From Gemmatimonadota bacterium (GTDB lineage Bacteria > Gemmatimonadota > Gemmatimonadetes > Gemmatimonadales > GWC2-71-9), in contig JAGGAG010000044.1 in the NCBI GenBank assembly GCA_017889745.1, positions 1 to 25,124 of the forward strand: DNA of 25,124 nucleotides, given 5' to 3'. The position numbers and the translations under genes are program-made. A model generated the notes under the pieces. That model saw only the letters and a program-made list of their open reading frames with translations. It searched no databases and was not told the DNA's origin. Below are positions 7,202 to 14,126 of this stretch, piece after piece; position 1 is the stretch's first letter; the number at the start of each line of letters is the position of its first letter.

Positions 7202-7430
7202 GGACGGCCGGACGTGGGTGGCTCGCGTCAGGCCCGAGGTGCGCCGCAATGAGATCGCCACCCACGTGACGCTCGAACTGATCACCCACAACGAGGCGCG
7301 GGTGGTGAGTTGCCGGAGCATCGAGTGGTTCGTGGCCGAGCCCGACTTTGCCGCCCTGCTGGCGCACTCGGTTGCGGCCGGGGCCTCGCGCAGCATGGCC
7401 GCCCGCTCGGCCGACAACGGCGGAGAATAG
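7176..7430 (+). CDS. Small conserved-looking protein of unknown function
   Basis: An 84-residue soluble protein beginning MTERKFTTEDGRTWVARVRP. Short beta strands alternate with turns (ATHVTLELITHNEARVVSC), followed by a helix around residues 49-70 (SIEWFVAEPDFAALLAHSV) and a polar tail. I do not recognise a named family; the N-terminal pattern resembles small proteins common in Gemmatimonadota. The frame is open upstream to 7044, but codons before 7176 look non-coding and no other start is available nearby. It stops 3 bp before the convergent SDR gene ends. Confidence 0.55.
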   Translation: MTERKFTTEDGRTWVARVRPEVRRNEIATHVTLELITHNEARVVSCRSIEWFVAEPDFAALLAHSVAAGASRSMAARSADNGGE

Positions 7431-7433
7431 CTC

Positions 7434-9002
7434 CTACCAGTCCGTCGGCTTGTAGTCCTTCAGGAACTGCCCCCACACATGCTGCCCGGTGTTGAACCCG
7501 TCGATGATCGGGTCCACGATCCGCGCCGCGCCGTCCACGATGTCGAGCGGCGGATGGAAACGGTGTTCGGCAGTCTTCCGCGCCGCGATCTCGACGGGAT
7601 CCTCGTCCGTCACCCAGCCGGTATCGACCGCGTTCATGTGGATGCCGTCGCCGTGATAGTCAGTGGCCGACGTCCGGGTCATCATGTTGAGCGCGGCCTT
7701 CGCCATGTTCGTGTGCGGATGCCGCGTCGTCTTCATCCGCCGGTAGAACTGCCCTTCCACCGCTGACACGTTGACGATGTGCTTGTCGCGCTCGGGCGTG
7801 CGCATCATCAGCGGCTTGAGCCGTGCATTGATGATGAACGGCGCGATCGCGTTCACCAGCTGCACCTCCATCAGCTCCACCGACGGCACTTCGGACATCA
7901 GCAGCCGCCAGGAGTTCCGCCCCCGCAGGTCCACCTGCTGCAGGTCCTGGTCGAGGCGTCCCTCCGGGAAGAGGTGGTTCTGCGGCTCGTGCTCCTCCGG
8001 CAGCAGCGGCACCTGTGAGAGGGCTGCGGCCTGGCTCAGGCCCAGGGCCCCCGCGATGCGGCGGTCGGGGCCGACGTTCGCGACGTCGCCTTCGGGCAGC
8101 AGGTTCACGCCGCGCCAGCCCTCGTAGGCACCGAGCAGGCGCTGGGCCGCCTCCGGCAGTTCACCGACCGAGGCGGTCTCCCGCGCCATCATGTGGCGGT
8201 AGAACTCGGGCGGACGCCGCACGGTCTGGCAGGCATTGTTGATGATGAAGTCGAGCCGGTCGCGCTCGTGCACCAGCTGGCGGCAGAACGCCTCGACGCT
8301 CGGCGTGTGGCGCAGGTCGAGCCCGAAGATCTCCAGCCGGTGCCCCCACTCGGCGAAGTCGGGCTCAGCCGCGTAGCGCATCGCCGAGTCGCGGGGAAAG
8401 CGCGTGGTCACCAGCAGCTGGGCGCCGGCGCGCAGCAGCTTGAGCCCCGCCTGGTAGCCGATCTTCACCCGGCCGCCGGTGAGCAGCGCCACCCGGCCGC
8501 GGAGGTCGGCCAGCTCCGTGCGCTTGGTGAAGTTGAAGTCGGCACAAGCCGGACAGAGCTGGTCGTAGAACGGATGGATTGCCTGGTAGTGCTGCTTGCA
8601 CACGTAACAGCACTGCGGCTCGACCGCCTCCCGGAAGTCGGGATCGTCATCGACGTCCTGTTGCGTGAAGCCGGGCGGCGGGAAGACGTTCGGCGTGGTG
8701 AACACGGTCTGCTTGCGGAGCTGGCGGATGCCGGTCTCGGCGAACTCGGCTTCGTCGCGCTGTACCCGCGCGGCCTTGCGGAGCCGGACCGTTGCCTTGA
8801 CCAGTTGTCGCCGGGCCTTGGCATCGGGACTGTACACCTGCCCGGCGGCGTCGAGGAAACGCCGCCGGTCGTCGGCGGGGACTTCGGCCAGCAGGCCGCG
8901 GTTGCCCGCGACCAGCTGAAGAAGATCGGTGGCGGCGCGCAGCCGCTCGACGAGCGTGGGGGCCGGGCGGCCGTCCGCGGTCGTGGTTTCTGGGGTCAGC
9001 AT
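7434..9002 (-). CDS. SDR-family oxidoreductase with N-terminal extension and zinc ribbon
   Basis: A 522-residue protein, about twice the usual SDR length. Residues 1-125 are helical and charged. A four-cysteine zinc ribbon or rubredoxin-like knuckle follows (C132, C135, C150, C153). The Rossmann SDR domain starts near 165, with LRGRVALLTGGRVKIG (glycine motif 175-182), NNAC at 255-258 and a Ser in IVNVSAVEG. Where SDRs have YxxxK, this protein has TNMAK (T431, K435), so the usual catalytic Tyr is missing. The stretch HPHTNMAKAALNMM seems typical of a divergent SDR subfamily also found in eukaryotes, so the change is probably ancestral rather than damage. Reaction and substrate are unknown. 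It is 55 bp downstream of the NTF2-like gene and may be cotranscribed with it. Confidence 0.85.
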   Translation of the reverse strand: MLTPETTTADGRPAPTLVERLRAATDLLQLVAGNRGLLAEVPADDRRRFLDAAGQVYSPDAKARRQLVKATVRLRKAARVQRDEAEFAETGIRQLRKQTVFTTPNVFPPPGFTQQDVDDDPDFREAVEPQCCYVCKQHYQAIHPFYDQLCPACADFNFTKRTELADLRGRVALLTGGRVKIGYQAGLKLLRAGAQLLVTTRFPRDSAMRYAAEPDFAEWGHRLEIFGLDLRHTPSVEAFCRQLVHERDRLDFIINNACQTVRRPPEFYRHMMARETASVGELPEAAQRLLGAYEGWRGVNLLPEGDVANVGPDRRIAGALGLSQAAALSQVPLLPEEHEPQNHLFPEGRLDQDLQQVDLRGRNSWRLLMSEVPSVELMEVQLVNAIAPFIINARLKPLMMRTPERDKHIVNVSAVEGQFYRRMKTTRHPHTNMAKAALNMMTRTSATDYHGDGIHMNAVDTGWVTDEDPVEIAARKTAEHRFHPPLDIVDGAARIVDPIIDGFNTGQHVWGQFLKDYKPTDW

Positions 9003-9057
9003 GGGGCAAGCCTAATTCGGTCCCGGGTGTCCGGGAAGCTGGCGGCGGGCGGCCCCG

Positions 9058-9435
9058 TCAATGCGCTCCGCCGGGCGCGGCCGGCTTCCGTACCTCCCAC
9101 AGCACGTTCAGGATGACCCACTGCCCGTGCCATCGCACGAGGTGGAGGTAATCGATCCAGCCGCCGGCGTCGATGCGCGCGCTGGCCGCGTTCTGGAAGA
9201 TGTCGAGAATGCGCACCTCCGTGCGGCGGTCGGCGGCCGGGGTTCGCGTCCCGCCGCCAGCGCGCGTGCCGCGGATCAACTCGCTCGCACCCATGTCCCG
9301 GATCCAGTAGTTGCCGAGCGTGTCGGTGAGCATGATGCGCTTGGCGAGCTCGGGATGCAGGGCCTTGGCCATGCGCTCGCCGTCACCGCTGTACCAGCCC
9401 TCGATGTAATCGAGCGCAGCGAGTCGTAGCCTCAA
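9058..9435 (-). CDS. NTF2-like (putative lumazine-binding type) protein
   Basis: About 125 residues with the pattern of the NTF2-like cone fold. An N-terminal helix, AALDYIEGWYSGDGERMA, is followed by LHPELAKRIM, a central strand region with VRILDIFQNAASARI, and a C-terminal strand with YLHLVRWHGQWVILNVLWE. Members bind small ligands or act as simple enzymes; no function can be chosen here. The start is uncertain: the frame has no ATG near the domain start. I used TTG at 9435, which just precedes the conserved helix and lies inside the 3' end of the upstream gene (53-bp overlap). An ATG at 9540 would add 35 residues that look like out-of-frame sequence. A frameshift joining the two genes is the alternative. 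Confidence 0.7.
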   Translation of the reverse strand: MRLRLAALDYIEGWYSGDGERMAKALHPELAKRIMLTDTLGNYWIRDMGASELIRGTRAGGGTRTPAADRRTEVRILDIFQNAASARIDAGGWIDYLHLVRWHGQWVILNVLWEVRKPAAPGGAH

Positions 9436-9805
9436 TTTCGGTGACCCAGTCGCGCCAGGACGCCGGCGGGTCGGTGGCGCGCGCCAGCGCGAGCTGGGCG
9501 AACGCCAGTGCGCGCATCCGGGCGTGTGACGCGTCCGCATCGCCTCTGGCGTTGGCCACCGCAGCACGGGCCGCGAGCAGCTGGGCGTAGCCGAAGATCC
9601 GCTCGGGCTCGTTCAGGAGCGCGCCGGCCGATCCCACGTCGAGCTGTGGCAGGAGCGGCCCCAGGTTGCCCAGGTGCTGGACCATCGCGGCCTCGATCCG
9701 CTCGCTCGCCTGCCGCAGGTCGGGCTCGCCGGGCCCGTGGATCAACTCCTCCACGAGCCGGGCAACCTGCTCGATCCAGCCGAGCATCAAGTCACGTTGT
9801 GGCAT
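9383..9805 (-). CDS. Helical protein of unknown function (DUF6483-like)
   Basis: A 140-residue, nearly all-helical soluble protein starting MPQRDLMLGWIEQVARLVEE, with no catalytic motif. The N-terminal layout (a short tail, then a helix beginning IEQVARLVEELI) is like DUF6483, but this match is weak. The start is supported by GGAG 8 bases before the ATG. The first 14 bp overlap the end of the upstream membrane-protein gene and the last 53 bp overlap the NTF2-like gene, so translation of the three is probably coupled. The middle helices include EPERIFGYAQLLAARAAVA, which resembles repeat-like helical hairpins. Confidence 0.6.
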   Translation of the reverse strand: MPQRDLMLGWIEQVARLVEELIHGPGEPDLRQASERIEAAMVQHLGNLGPLLPQLDVGSAGALLNEPERIFGYAQLLAARAAVANARGDADASHARMRALAFAQLALARATDPPASWRDWVTEIEATTRCARLHRGLVQR

Positions 9806-10193
9806 TCGAACCGCTCCGCTTGCGCTGTACCAGCCAGTGGACCAGCCCCCCGATCGCGCCGGCGATGAGGCCAAGCGGCCCGGTTATCAGGACTCCGAGA
9901 AGCGGGCCCTGGTTGGCACCCGGCGCGAATAGCATGGGACCGAAGAACCCGCCCACGAAGCCGATCGCGCCAATCACGAGCGCCCAGTAACCCATGCTCC
10001 TCGCCAGCGAGCCTGCGACCGTTGTTGTGCGAGTCCACGCGTACCACCCGGCCGCCATGGCGCACGCATAGGAGATCACGGCAGCGATCCCCCAGTGCAC
10101 GCCGGGCAAGAGGGCGAACGGTACCCAGTATACGAAGTAGAACGTGGCGACTACCACGACGGCGGATGCGATGACCCGGAAGAGGACAGTCAT
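9792..10193 (-). CDS. Multi-helix inner-membrane protein of unknown function
   Basis: A 133-residue hydrophobic protein with about four membrane helices. They include VLFRVIASAVVVVATFYFV, WGIAAVISYACAMAAGWYA, GYWALVIGAIGFVGGFFGP and VLITGPLGLIAGAIGGLVHW, followed by a basic tail (LVQRKRSGSN). No family is recognised. I chose the ATG at 10193 because GGAGG stands upstream, although its 12-nt spacing is long. An ATG at 10226 would add 11 residues (MPFTQRRPPVS) and has no Shine-Dalgarno. It is the first member of a minus-strand string with the DUF6483-like, NTF2-like and SDR genes. Confidence 0.65.
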   Translation of the reverse strand: MTVLFRVIASAVVVVATFYFVYWVPFALLPGVHWGIAAVISYACAMAAGWYAWTRTTTVAGSLARSMGYWALVIGAIGFVGGFFGPMLFAPGANQGPLLGVLITGPLGLIAGAIGGLVHWLVQRKRSGSNATT

Positions 10194-10302
10194 GCTGACG
10201 GGCGGCCTCCGTTGGGTGAACGGCATGTGGATTACAGGCAGAAAAGCGATGCCGGCGGTCGGAGGGCCGGGGCCCCAGCCACGTCGTCGCGAAATCGCCG
10301 CG

Positions 10303-10668
10303 TCAGGCGCGATCCAGGTGCCGCCGCAGCACCGAGCAGAGCGCGTTCACCCGCGTGTGCGCGAGCGACGTATCCGTCAGCATCTGCACCGGCGGCACCT
10401 CCCGCAGCAGCGCCTCGATGTCCTCCCACTGATGGGTCGCCGGCTGTGCGCCGGCCGCGCTCGACATGAGCCGGAGCCAGTGTTTGGCCCCGTCCCACTC
10501 CAGGCGGATGCGCCCCCCCGTGCGGCGGTACTCAGCCCATGCGCTGCTTGCGGCCTCGGGCAGCAGTGCCTCGGCGGCGAGCGTAAATCCGTACTCGCGC
10601 AGGATCGTCTCGAGTTCCTGCCGCGCCAGCACGTAGGGCACCGCCCAGGCCCGCGAGAACATGGTCAT
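10303..10668 (-). CDS. Small protein of unknown function
   Basis: A 121-residue soluble protein beginning MTMFSRAWAVPYVLARQELE, with a TGGRIRLEWDGAKHWLRL strand pair and several Arg-rich helices (LLREVPPVQMLTDTS, VNALCSVLRRHL). I do not recognise its family. The ATG at 10668 was chosen because GGAG lies 11 bases upstream. An ATG six bases further in (10662) and one at 10695 are alternatives. Coding is supported by length, codon use and position, since the space to the divergent blaI promoter is otherwise empty. Confidence 0.5.
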   Translation of the reverse strand: MTMFSRAWAVPYVLARQELETILREYGFTLAAEALLPEAASSAWAEYRRTGGRIRLEWDGAKHWLRLMSSAAGAQPATHQWEDIEALLREVPPVQMLTDTSLAHTRVNALCSVLRRHLDRA

Positions 10669-10768
10669 AGGTGATGTCGCTCCGCCAGCATGCAACCTCC
10701 GGCTCCCGATCGACGTCAGATCTTCACACGCAACATACCCCGGGCGGCGATACCCACGGGCCAGGGCC

Positions 10769-10807
10769 TTGACGAAGTACTACATGTGTAGTATTACATG
10801 TGTAGTC
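10769..10807 (+). promoter_or_regulatory. blaI promoter with two tandem BlaI operators
   Basis: A -35 box TTGACG (10769-10774) and a -10 box TATTAC (10792-10797) are separated by 17 bp. The operator TACTACATGTGTAGTA (10778-10793) has perfect 7-bp arms around TG and fits the classic TACTACA..TGTAGTA BlaI/MecI site. A second copy of its core, TACATGTGTAGT, is repeated directly at 10795-10806, 14 bp on. Together they cover the spacer, the -10 box and the predicted transcription start, so BlaI binding would block its own promoter. Confidence 0.85.
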
Positions 10808-10824
10808 ATCAACCGGACGATTGC

Positions 10825-11226
10825 ATGGCCGACGCACATCAGTTGACCGATCTCCAGCTCGCCATCATGCGGGCACTGTGGCACCGAGCCGTTACCGTGG
10901 CCGACATCACGGCGGCGCTGGGGCCGGAGCGGCGCCTCGCTCCGACCACCGTTGCCACCATCCTGCGCCGGCTCGAGGCGCGTGGGCTCGTACGGCATCG
11001 CACGCGCGGCCGCCAATTCGTGTTCGAGGCGACGGTGCCGGAGCACGAAGTCCGCGACTCCATGGTCGGTGAGTTGACCGACGCCCTCTTCGGTGGCGAC
11101 CCGGCCGCGCTCGTGTCCCACCTGCTCACGGAACACGACATCGCGCCGGGCGACCTGGCGCGGGTCAAGCAACTGATCGTGGCGCATGAGGCCCGTGCGC
11201 GAAAGGAGAACGACGATGCGCGCTGA
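10825..11226 (+). CDS. blaI: BlaI/MecI/CopY-family repressor
   Basis: A 133-residue winged-helix protein. The DNA-binding domain (about residues 5-75) contains LTDLQLAIMRALWHRA, VTVADITAALGPERRLAPTT with the recognition helix VATILRRLEARGLV, and the wing RGRQFVFEA. The C-terminal half, EVRDSMVGELTDALFGG, then ALVSHLLTEH, is the dimerisation region. BlaI proteins are repressors inactivated by cleavage by an M56-family membrane protease, here the next gene. I chose ATG 10825 over ATG 10798 because the latter lies inside the operator and before the predicted transcription start. The 3' end overlaps the protease gene by 11 bp. No beta-lactamase gene is nearby, so the target is probably the operon itself and other distant genes. 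Confidence 0.9.
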   Translation: MADAHQLTDLQLAIMRALWHRAVTVADITAALGPERRLAPTTVATILRRLEARGLVRHRTRGRQFVFEATVPEHEVRDSMVGELTDALFGGDPAALVSHLLTEHDIAPGDLARVKQLIVAHEARARKENDDAR

Positions 11227-12871
11227 CCTCATCTCCGCCCTCACCGACTGGCTGCTGACCTACTGGGTTCATGCCACGGTGCTGCTGGCTGCCGCCGCCG
11301 CACTGGCCCGCCTCCGCGTCCTGTCCTTCGCGGCGCGCGACCTGCTCTGGAAGTGTGCCCTGGTGGGGCCGCTCTTCAGCGCGACCGCGCACTCGCTCGT
11401 GGTGTCCCTGCCATCGGAGCGGCTCTCGGTGGCGCCCATGGTCGCTGCGGCGGCCGATCCGGCTCCGGTAGCCGTGGAGCGGGCGGTGGTCGGTGCCGAT
11501 GCGGCGCGGTCGGTGGGGGCGCCCCTGATCGGCACCCCGCGCGACTGGCGCGGCGAGTTCCTGGTTGCATGGGCCGGTATCGCGGCCGTGCTGCTGTTCG
11601 GCCTCGCGGCACGCCGTGCGCGGCTGATGCACCGCATCGGCCGTCGGCGGCAGGTTGGCGATGCACAGCTGCGCGACCTGCTCGAGACGCTCTGCCTCGC
11701 CGCCGGTTACCCGCACTATGTCCGGCTCACTGCGGCACCCGGCCTGGCCAGTCCGGTGGCACTGCCGGGGCGGGAGATCTGCCTGCCCGAGGCGGTGGTG
11801 ACCGAGCTCGGCCGGGAGCAGCAGCGTGGCGTGCTGGCCCACGAGCTGGCGCACGTCGTACGCCGTGATCCACTCTGGCTCGGAGTGGCGCAGGTGATGG
11901 AGCGCCTCTTCTTCCTCCAGCCGCTCAACTGGCTCGCGCGCCGCGAACTGCAGGTGACGGCCGAGTACGTCTGTGATGACTGGGCCGCGCACCAGGTGGG
12001 TTCCGGTCTTCCGCTTGCCCGCTGCCTGCTCACCGTGGCGGAGTGGATCGCCGGCGCCACCGGACCGCTGCCGGAGCCTGCGATGGCGTCGCGCGGTTCA
12101 CACCTCATGCGGCGCGTGGAGCGGTTGGTGCGCGGCGATGGTATCCGTGCCGATCATGGCCGGCGCATCGGCTTCGCCTTGGGCGCCCTCATGGTTGCGG
12201 CAACGATGGTGGCAGCCCCCGCCGTGACCGCCGGTGTGCCGGCGACGCGCCTGGCTCCCGTGAAGCACCTCTCAGCCGGCAAGCATGAACGCCAGTCCTC
12301 CGACTCGTCCAGGGCGGCGCGGGTGGCGGCACTCGTGGCCGCGCTCAAGGACAGCGATCCCGGCGTGCGCGCCGCCGCGGCGCAGGCGCTTGGTCGCCTC
12401 GACGACAAGTCGGCGGGCAATGCCCTGGCCGAGCTCCTGCGGGATCCCGATCCCGAGGTCCAGGAGCAGGCCATCATGGCGCTCGCCGAGCTGGAAGATC
12501 CGCGCGCCGTGCCGGGACTCGAAAAGCTGCTCACGAGCGGTGACGCTGAGGTCCGCCAGGAGGCGGCGAACAGGCTGGGCAACGTCGACCTCGCTACTGC
12601 GCCGGCGGCATTGATCAACGCGCTGAAGGATCCGAACAGCGAGGTGCGCCAGGCCGCGGCCAACAGCCTCGGCAACATCGATGACCAGAAGGCCGTCCCG
12701 GCACTCGTGCCGCTCCTCAACGATCCGGACAAGGACGTGCAGGAGGCGACGGTCAACGCGCTGCACAACATCGGTGGGCCCGCGGCCATGCAGGCGCTGA
12801 TCGGCGCGCTCAAGTCGAAGGACCCCCAGGTGCGCCGCATGGCCGCCGAGGCCCTCGGCGACAGGGACTGA
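11216..12871 (+). CDS. M56-family (BlaR1/MecR1-type) membrane protease with C-terminal HEAT repeats
   Basis: A 551-residue membrane protein. Three N-terminal hydrophobic helices cover about residues 10-35, 38-62 and 113-135. A cytoplasmic protease domain has the zinc motif HELAH (209-213) and a downstream acidic segment, TAEYVCDDWAAHQ, supplying the third ligand. A fourth helix (about 317-340) follows. Instead of the penicillin-binding sensor of BlaR1, the protein continues with about six HEAT-type repeats of 31 residues (365-551), for example LRDPDPEVQEQAIMALAELE. By the usual M56 topology these should lie in the periplasm. It presumably cleaves BlaI upon a signal sensed by the repeats; that is inference. 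AAAGGAG 8 bases before the ATG sets the start. It overlaps blaI, and the secreted HEAT gene follows after 10 bp. Confidence 0.88.
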   Translation: MRADLISALTDWLLTYWVHATVLLAAAAALARLRVLSFAARDLLWKCALVGPLFSATAHSLVVSLPSERLSVAPMVAAAADPAPVAVERAVVGADAARSVGAPLIGTPRDWRGEFLVAWAGIAAVLLFGLAARRARLMHRIGRRRQVGDAQLRDLLETLCLAAGYPHYVRLTAAPGLASPVALPGREICLPEAVVTELGREQQRGVLAHELAHVVRRDPLWLGVAQVMERLFFLQPLNWLARRELQVTAEYVCDDWAAHQVGSGLPLARCLLTVAEWIAGATGPLPEPAMASRGSHLMRRVERLVRGDGIRADHGRRIGFALGALMVAATMVAAPAVTAGVPATRLAPVKHLSAGKHERQSSDSSRAARVAALVAALKDSDPGVRAAAAQALGRLDDKSAGNALAELLRDPDPEVQEQAIMALAELEDPRAVPGLEKLLTSGDAEVRQEAANRLGNVDLATAPAALINALKDPNSEVRQAAANSLGNIDDQKAVPALVPLLNDPDKDVQEATVNALHNIGGPAAMQALIGALKSKDPQVRRMAAEALGDRD

Positions 12872-12881
12872 GGAAGCAACC

Positions 12882-14126
12882 ATGTGGAGCCGACTTGCAG
12901 CAGTCGCAGCGATGGCCGCCATGGCGCTCGCCCCGGGCGCCGATGGCGGCCAGTCCATCACGCCATCGGCGCATCACGGTCCCGGCGACCGTCGCGCCGG
13001 GCCCGACGCGGCCCAGGTGAGCGCCCTCCTCCAGACGCTGGAGCGCACCGACCCGGTGGTGTGTGAAATGGCGGTGGATGCTTTCGGGCACGGATGGTAT
13101 GGATGGGTTCGGTCGTCGGGTGTCGGTGTGCTTGGCGCCGTGCCCGCGTCCCAGCGCGAGGACCAGTCTCGCATGCGCCGCGCCGTCACCGACCCGAAAG
13201 CGGTGCCGGTTCTCGTTACCGGGCTTGGGAGTGGCAATGCCTGTGTGCGGCGGGCGGCGGCTTCGCTCCTGGGTGAGAGCCGGGTGTCCGGTGCGGACCA
13301 GGCGCTTCGCACGGCGCTCGCGAACAAGTCATCGCAGGTGCGTGAGGCAGCGGCCTATGGTATCGGCACCTCGGAAGATCGCGAGGCGCTGCCGGCGCTG
13401 GTGGCCGCGCTCGACGACAAGGACCCGGGCGTCGCGGCGATGAGCGCCTGGGCGCTGGGGCAGATCGAGGACCCCCGTGCCGTCGTGCCGCTCATCAAGC
13501 TCCTGCACTCGCCGGAGCCGAACGTCCGGGCGTCGGCGGCGTGGGCCCTGGGCGACATCGAGGATGTCCGTGCCACCGATCCGCTCATCCCCCTGCTCCG
13601 GGACCAGAGCCCGGAAGTCCAGCTCGCAGCCGCCAATGCCCTTGGCCAGATCGAGGACAAGCGCGCGGTTGAGCCGCTGCTGCCCCTGCTCAAGAGCAGT
13701 GATCCCGACCTGAGGCTCTCGGTGGCCGAGGCACTGGGACAGATCGAGGACGCGCGCGCCGCCGAGGCGCTCGCGGCAGTGGTGGGCGATTCCGACCCGC
13801 GCGTGCGCCGCGCGGCGATCGAGGCACTGGGCCAGCTCGATGACCTGAAGCAGGCACCCAGGCCGCTGCTCGTGGCGCTGCAGGATCCCGATCCGGAGAT
13901 CCGCATGGCAGCCATCGAGAGCGTGGGAGAGATCGGGGATCCCGCGGCGATTTCCGCGCTGCAGCGGGTGTTCACCAGCGCCGATCCGGCTACGCGGCTC
14001 AAGATCGTGGAAGCGGCACAGGAGATCGACGGCGGCGCGGCCACCGGGCTGCTGATGACGGCGCTCAAGGATCCCGATCCGCGCATCAGGAAGAAGGCGG
14101 CCGAAGGGCTCGGCGACAGCGACTAG
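12882..14126 (+). CDS. Secreted HEAT-repeat protein
   Basis: A 414-residue protein with a signal peptide (about residues 1-24, MWSRLAAVAAMAAMALAPGA). A low-complexity linker follows. The rest is about 11 HEAT/PBS-lyase-like repeats of about 31 residues (about 45-414), well conserved in the middle (LLRDQSPEVQLAAANALGQI, VGDSDPRVRRAAIEALGQL). The scaffold is a protein-protein interaction solenoid with no catalytic residues. The first repeat (about 48-70) is divergent, with extra aromatic residues (FGHGWYGWVR). The final repeat ends in GLGDSD, nearly the same as the end of the upstream protease (ALGDRD). It starts 10 bp after the protease gene, with GAGGAAG overlapping that stop, and is predicted to be periplasmic. 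Likely role: partner of the HEAT domain of the protease (inference). Confidence 0.85.
   Translation: MWSRLAAVAAMAAMALAPGADGGQSITPSAHHGPGDRRAGPDAAQVSALLQTLERTDPVVCEMAVDAFGHGWYGWVRSSGVGVLGAVPASQREDQSRMRRAVTDPKAVPVLVTGLGSGNACVRRAAASLLGESRVSGADQALRTALANKSSQVREAAAYGIGTSEDREALPALVAALDDKDPGVAAMSAWALGQIEDPRAVVPLIKLLHSPEPNVRASAAWALGDIEDVRATDPLIPLLRDQSPEVQLAAANALGQIEDKRAVEPLLPLLKSSDPDLRLSVAEALGQIEDARAAEALAAVVGDSDPRVRRAAIEALGQLDDLKQAPRPLLVALQDPDPEIRMAAIESVGEIGDPAAISALQRVFTSADPATRLKIVEAAQEIDGGAATGLLMTALKDPDPRIRKKAAEGLGDSD

Noticed and set aside
10798..10824. ATG at 10798 as the start of the BlaI-family gene
   Set aside because: It lies inside the second BlaI operator, next to the -10 box and before the predicted transcription start at about 10803. 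The conserved protein begins after 10825.
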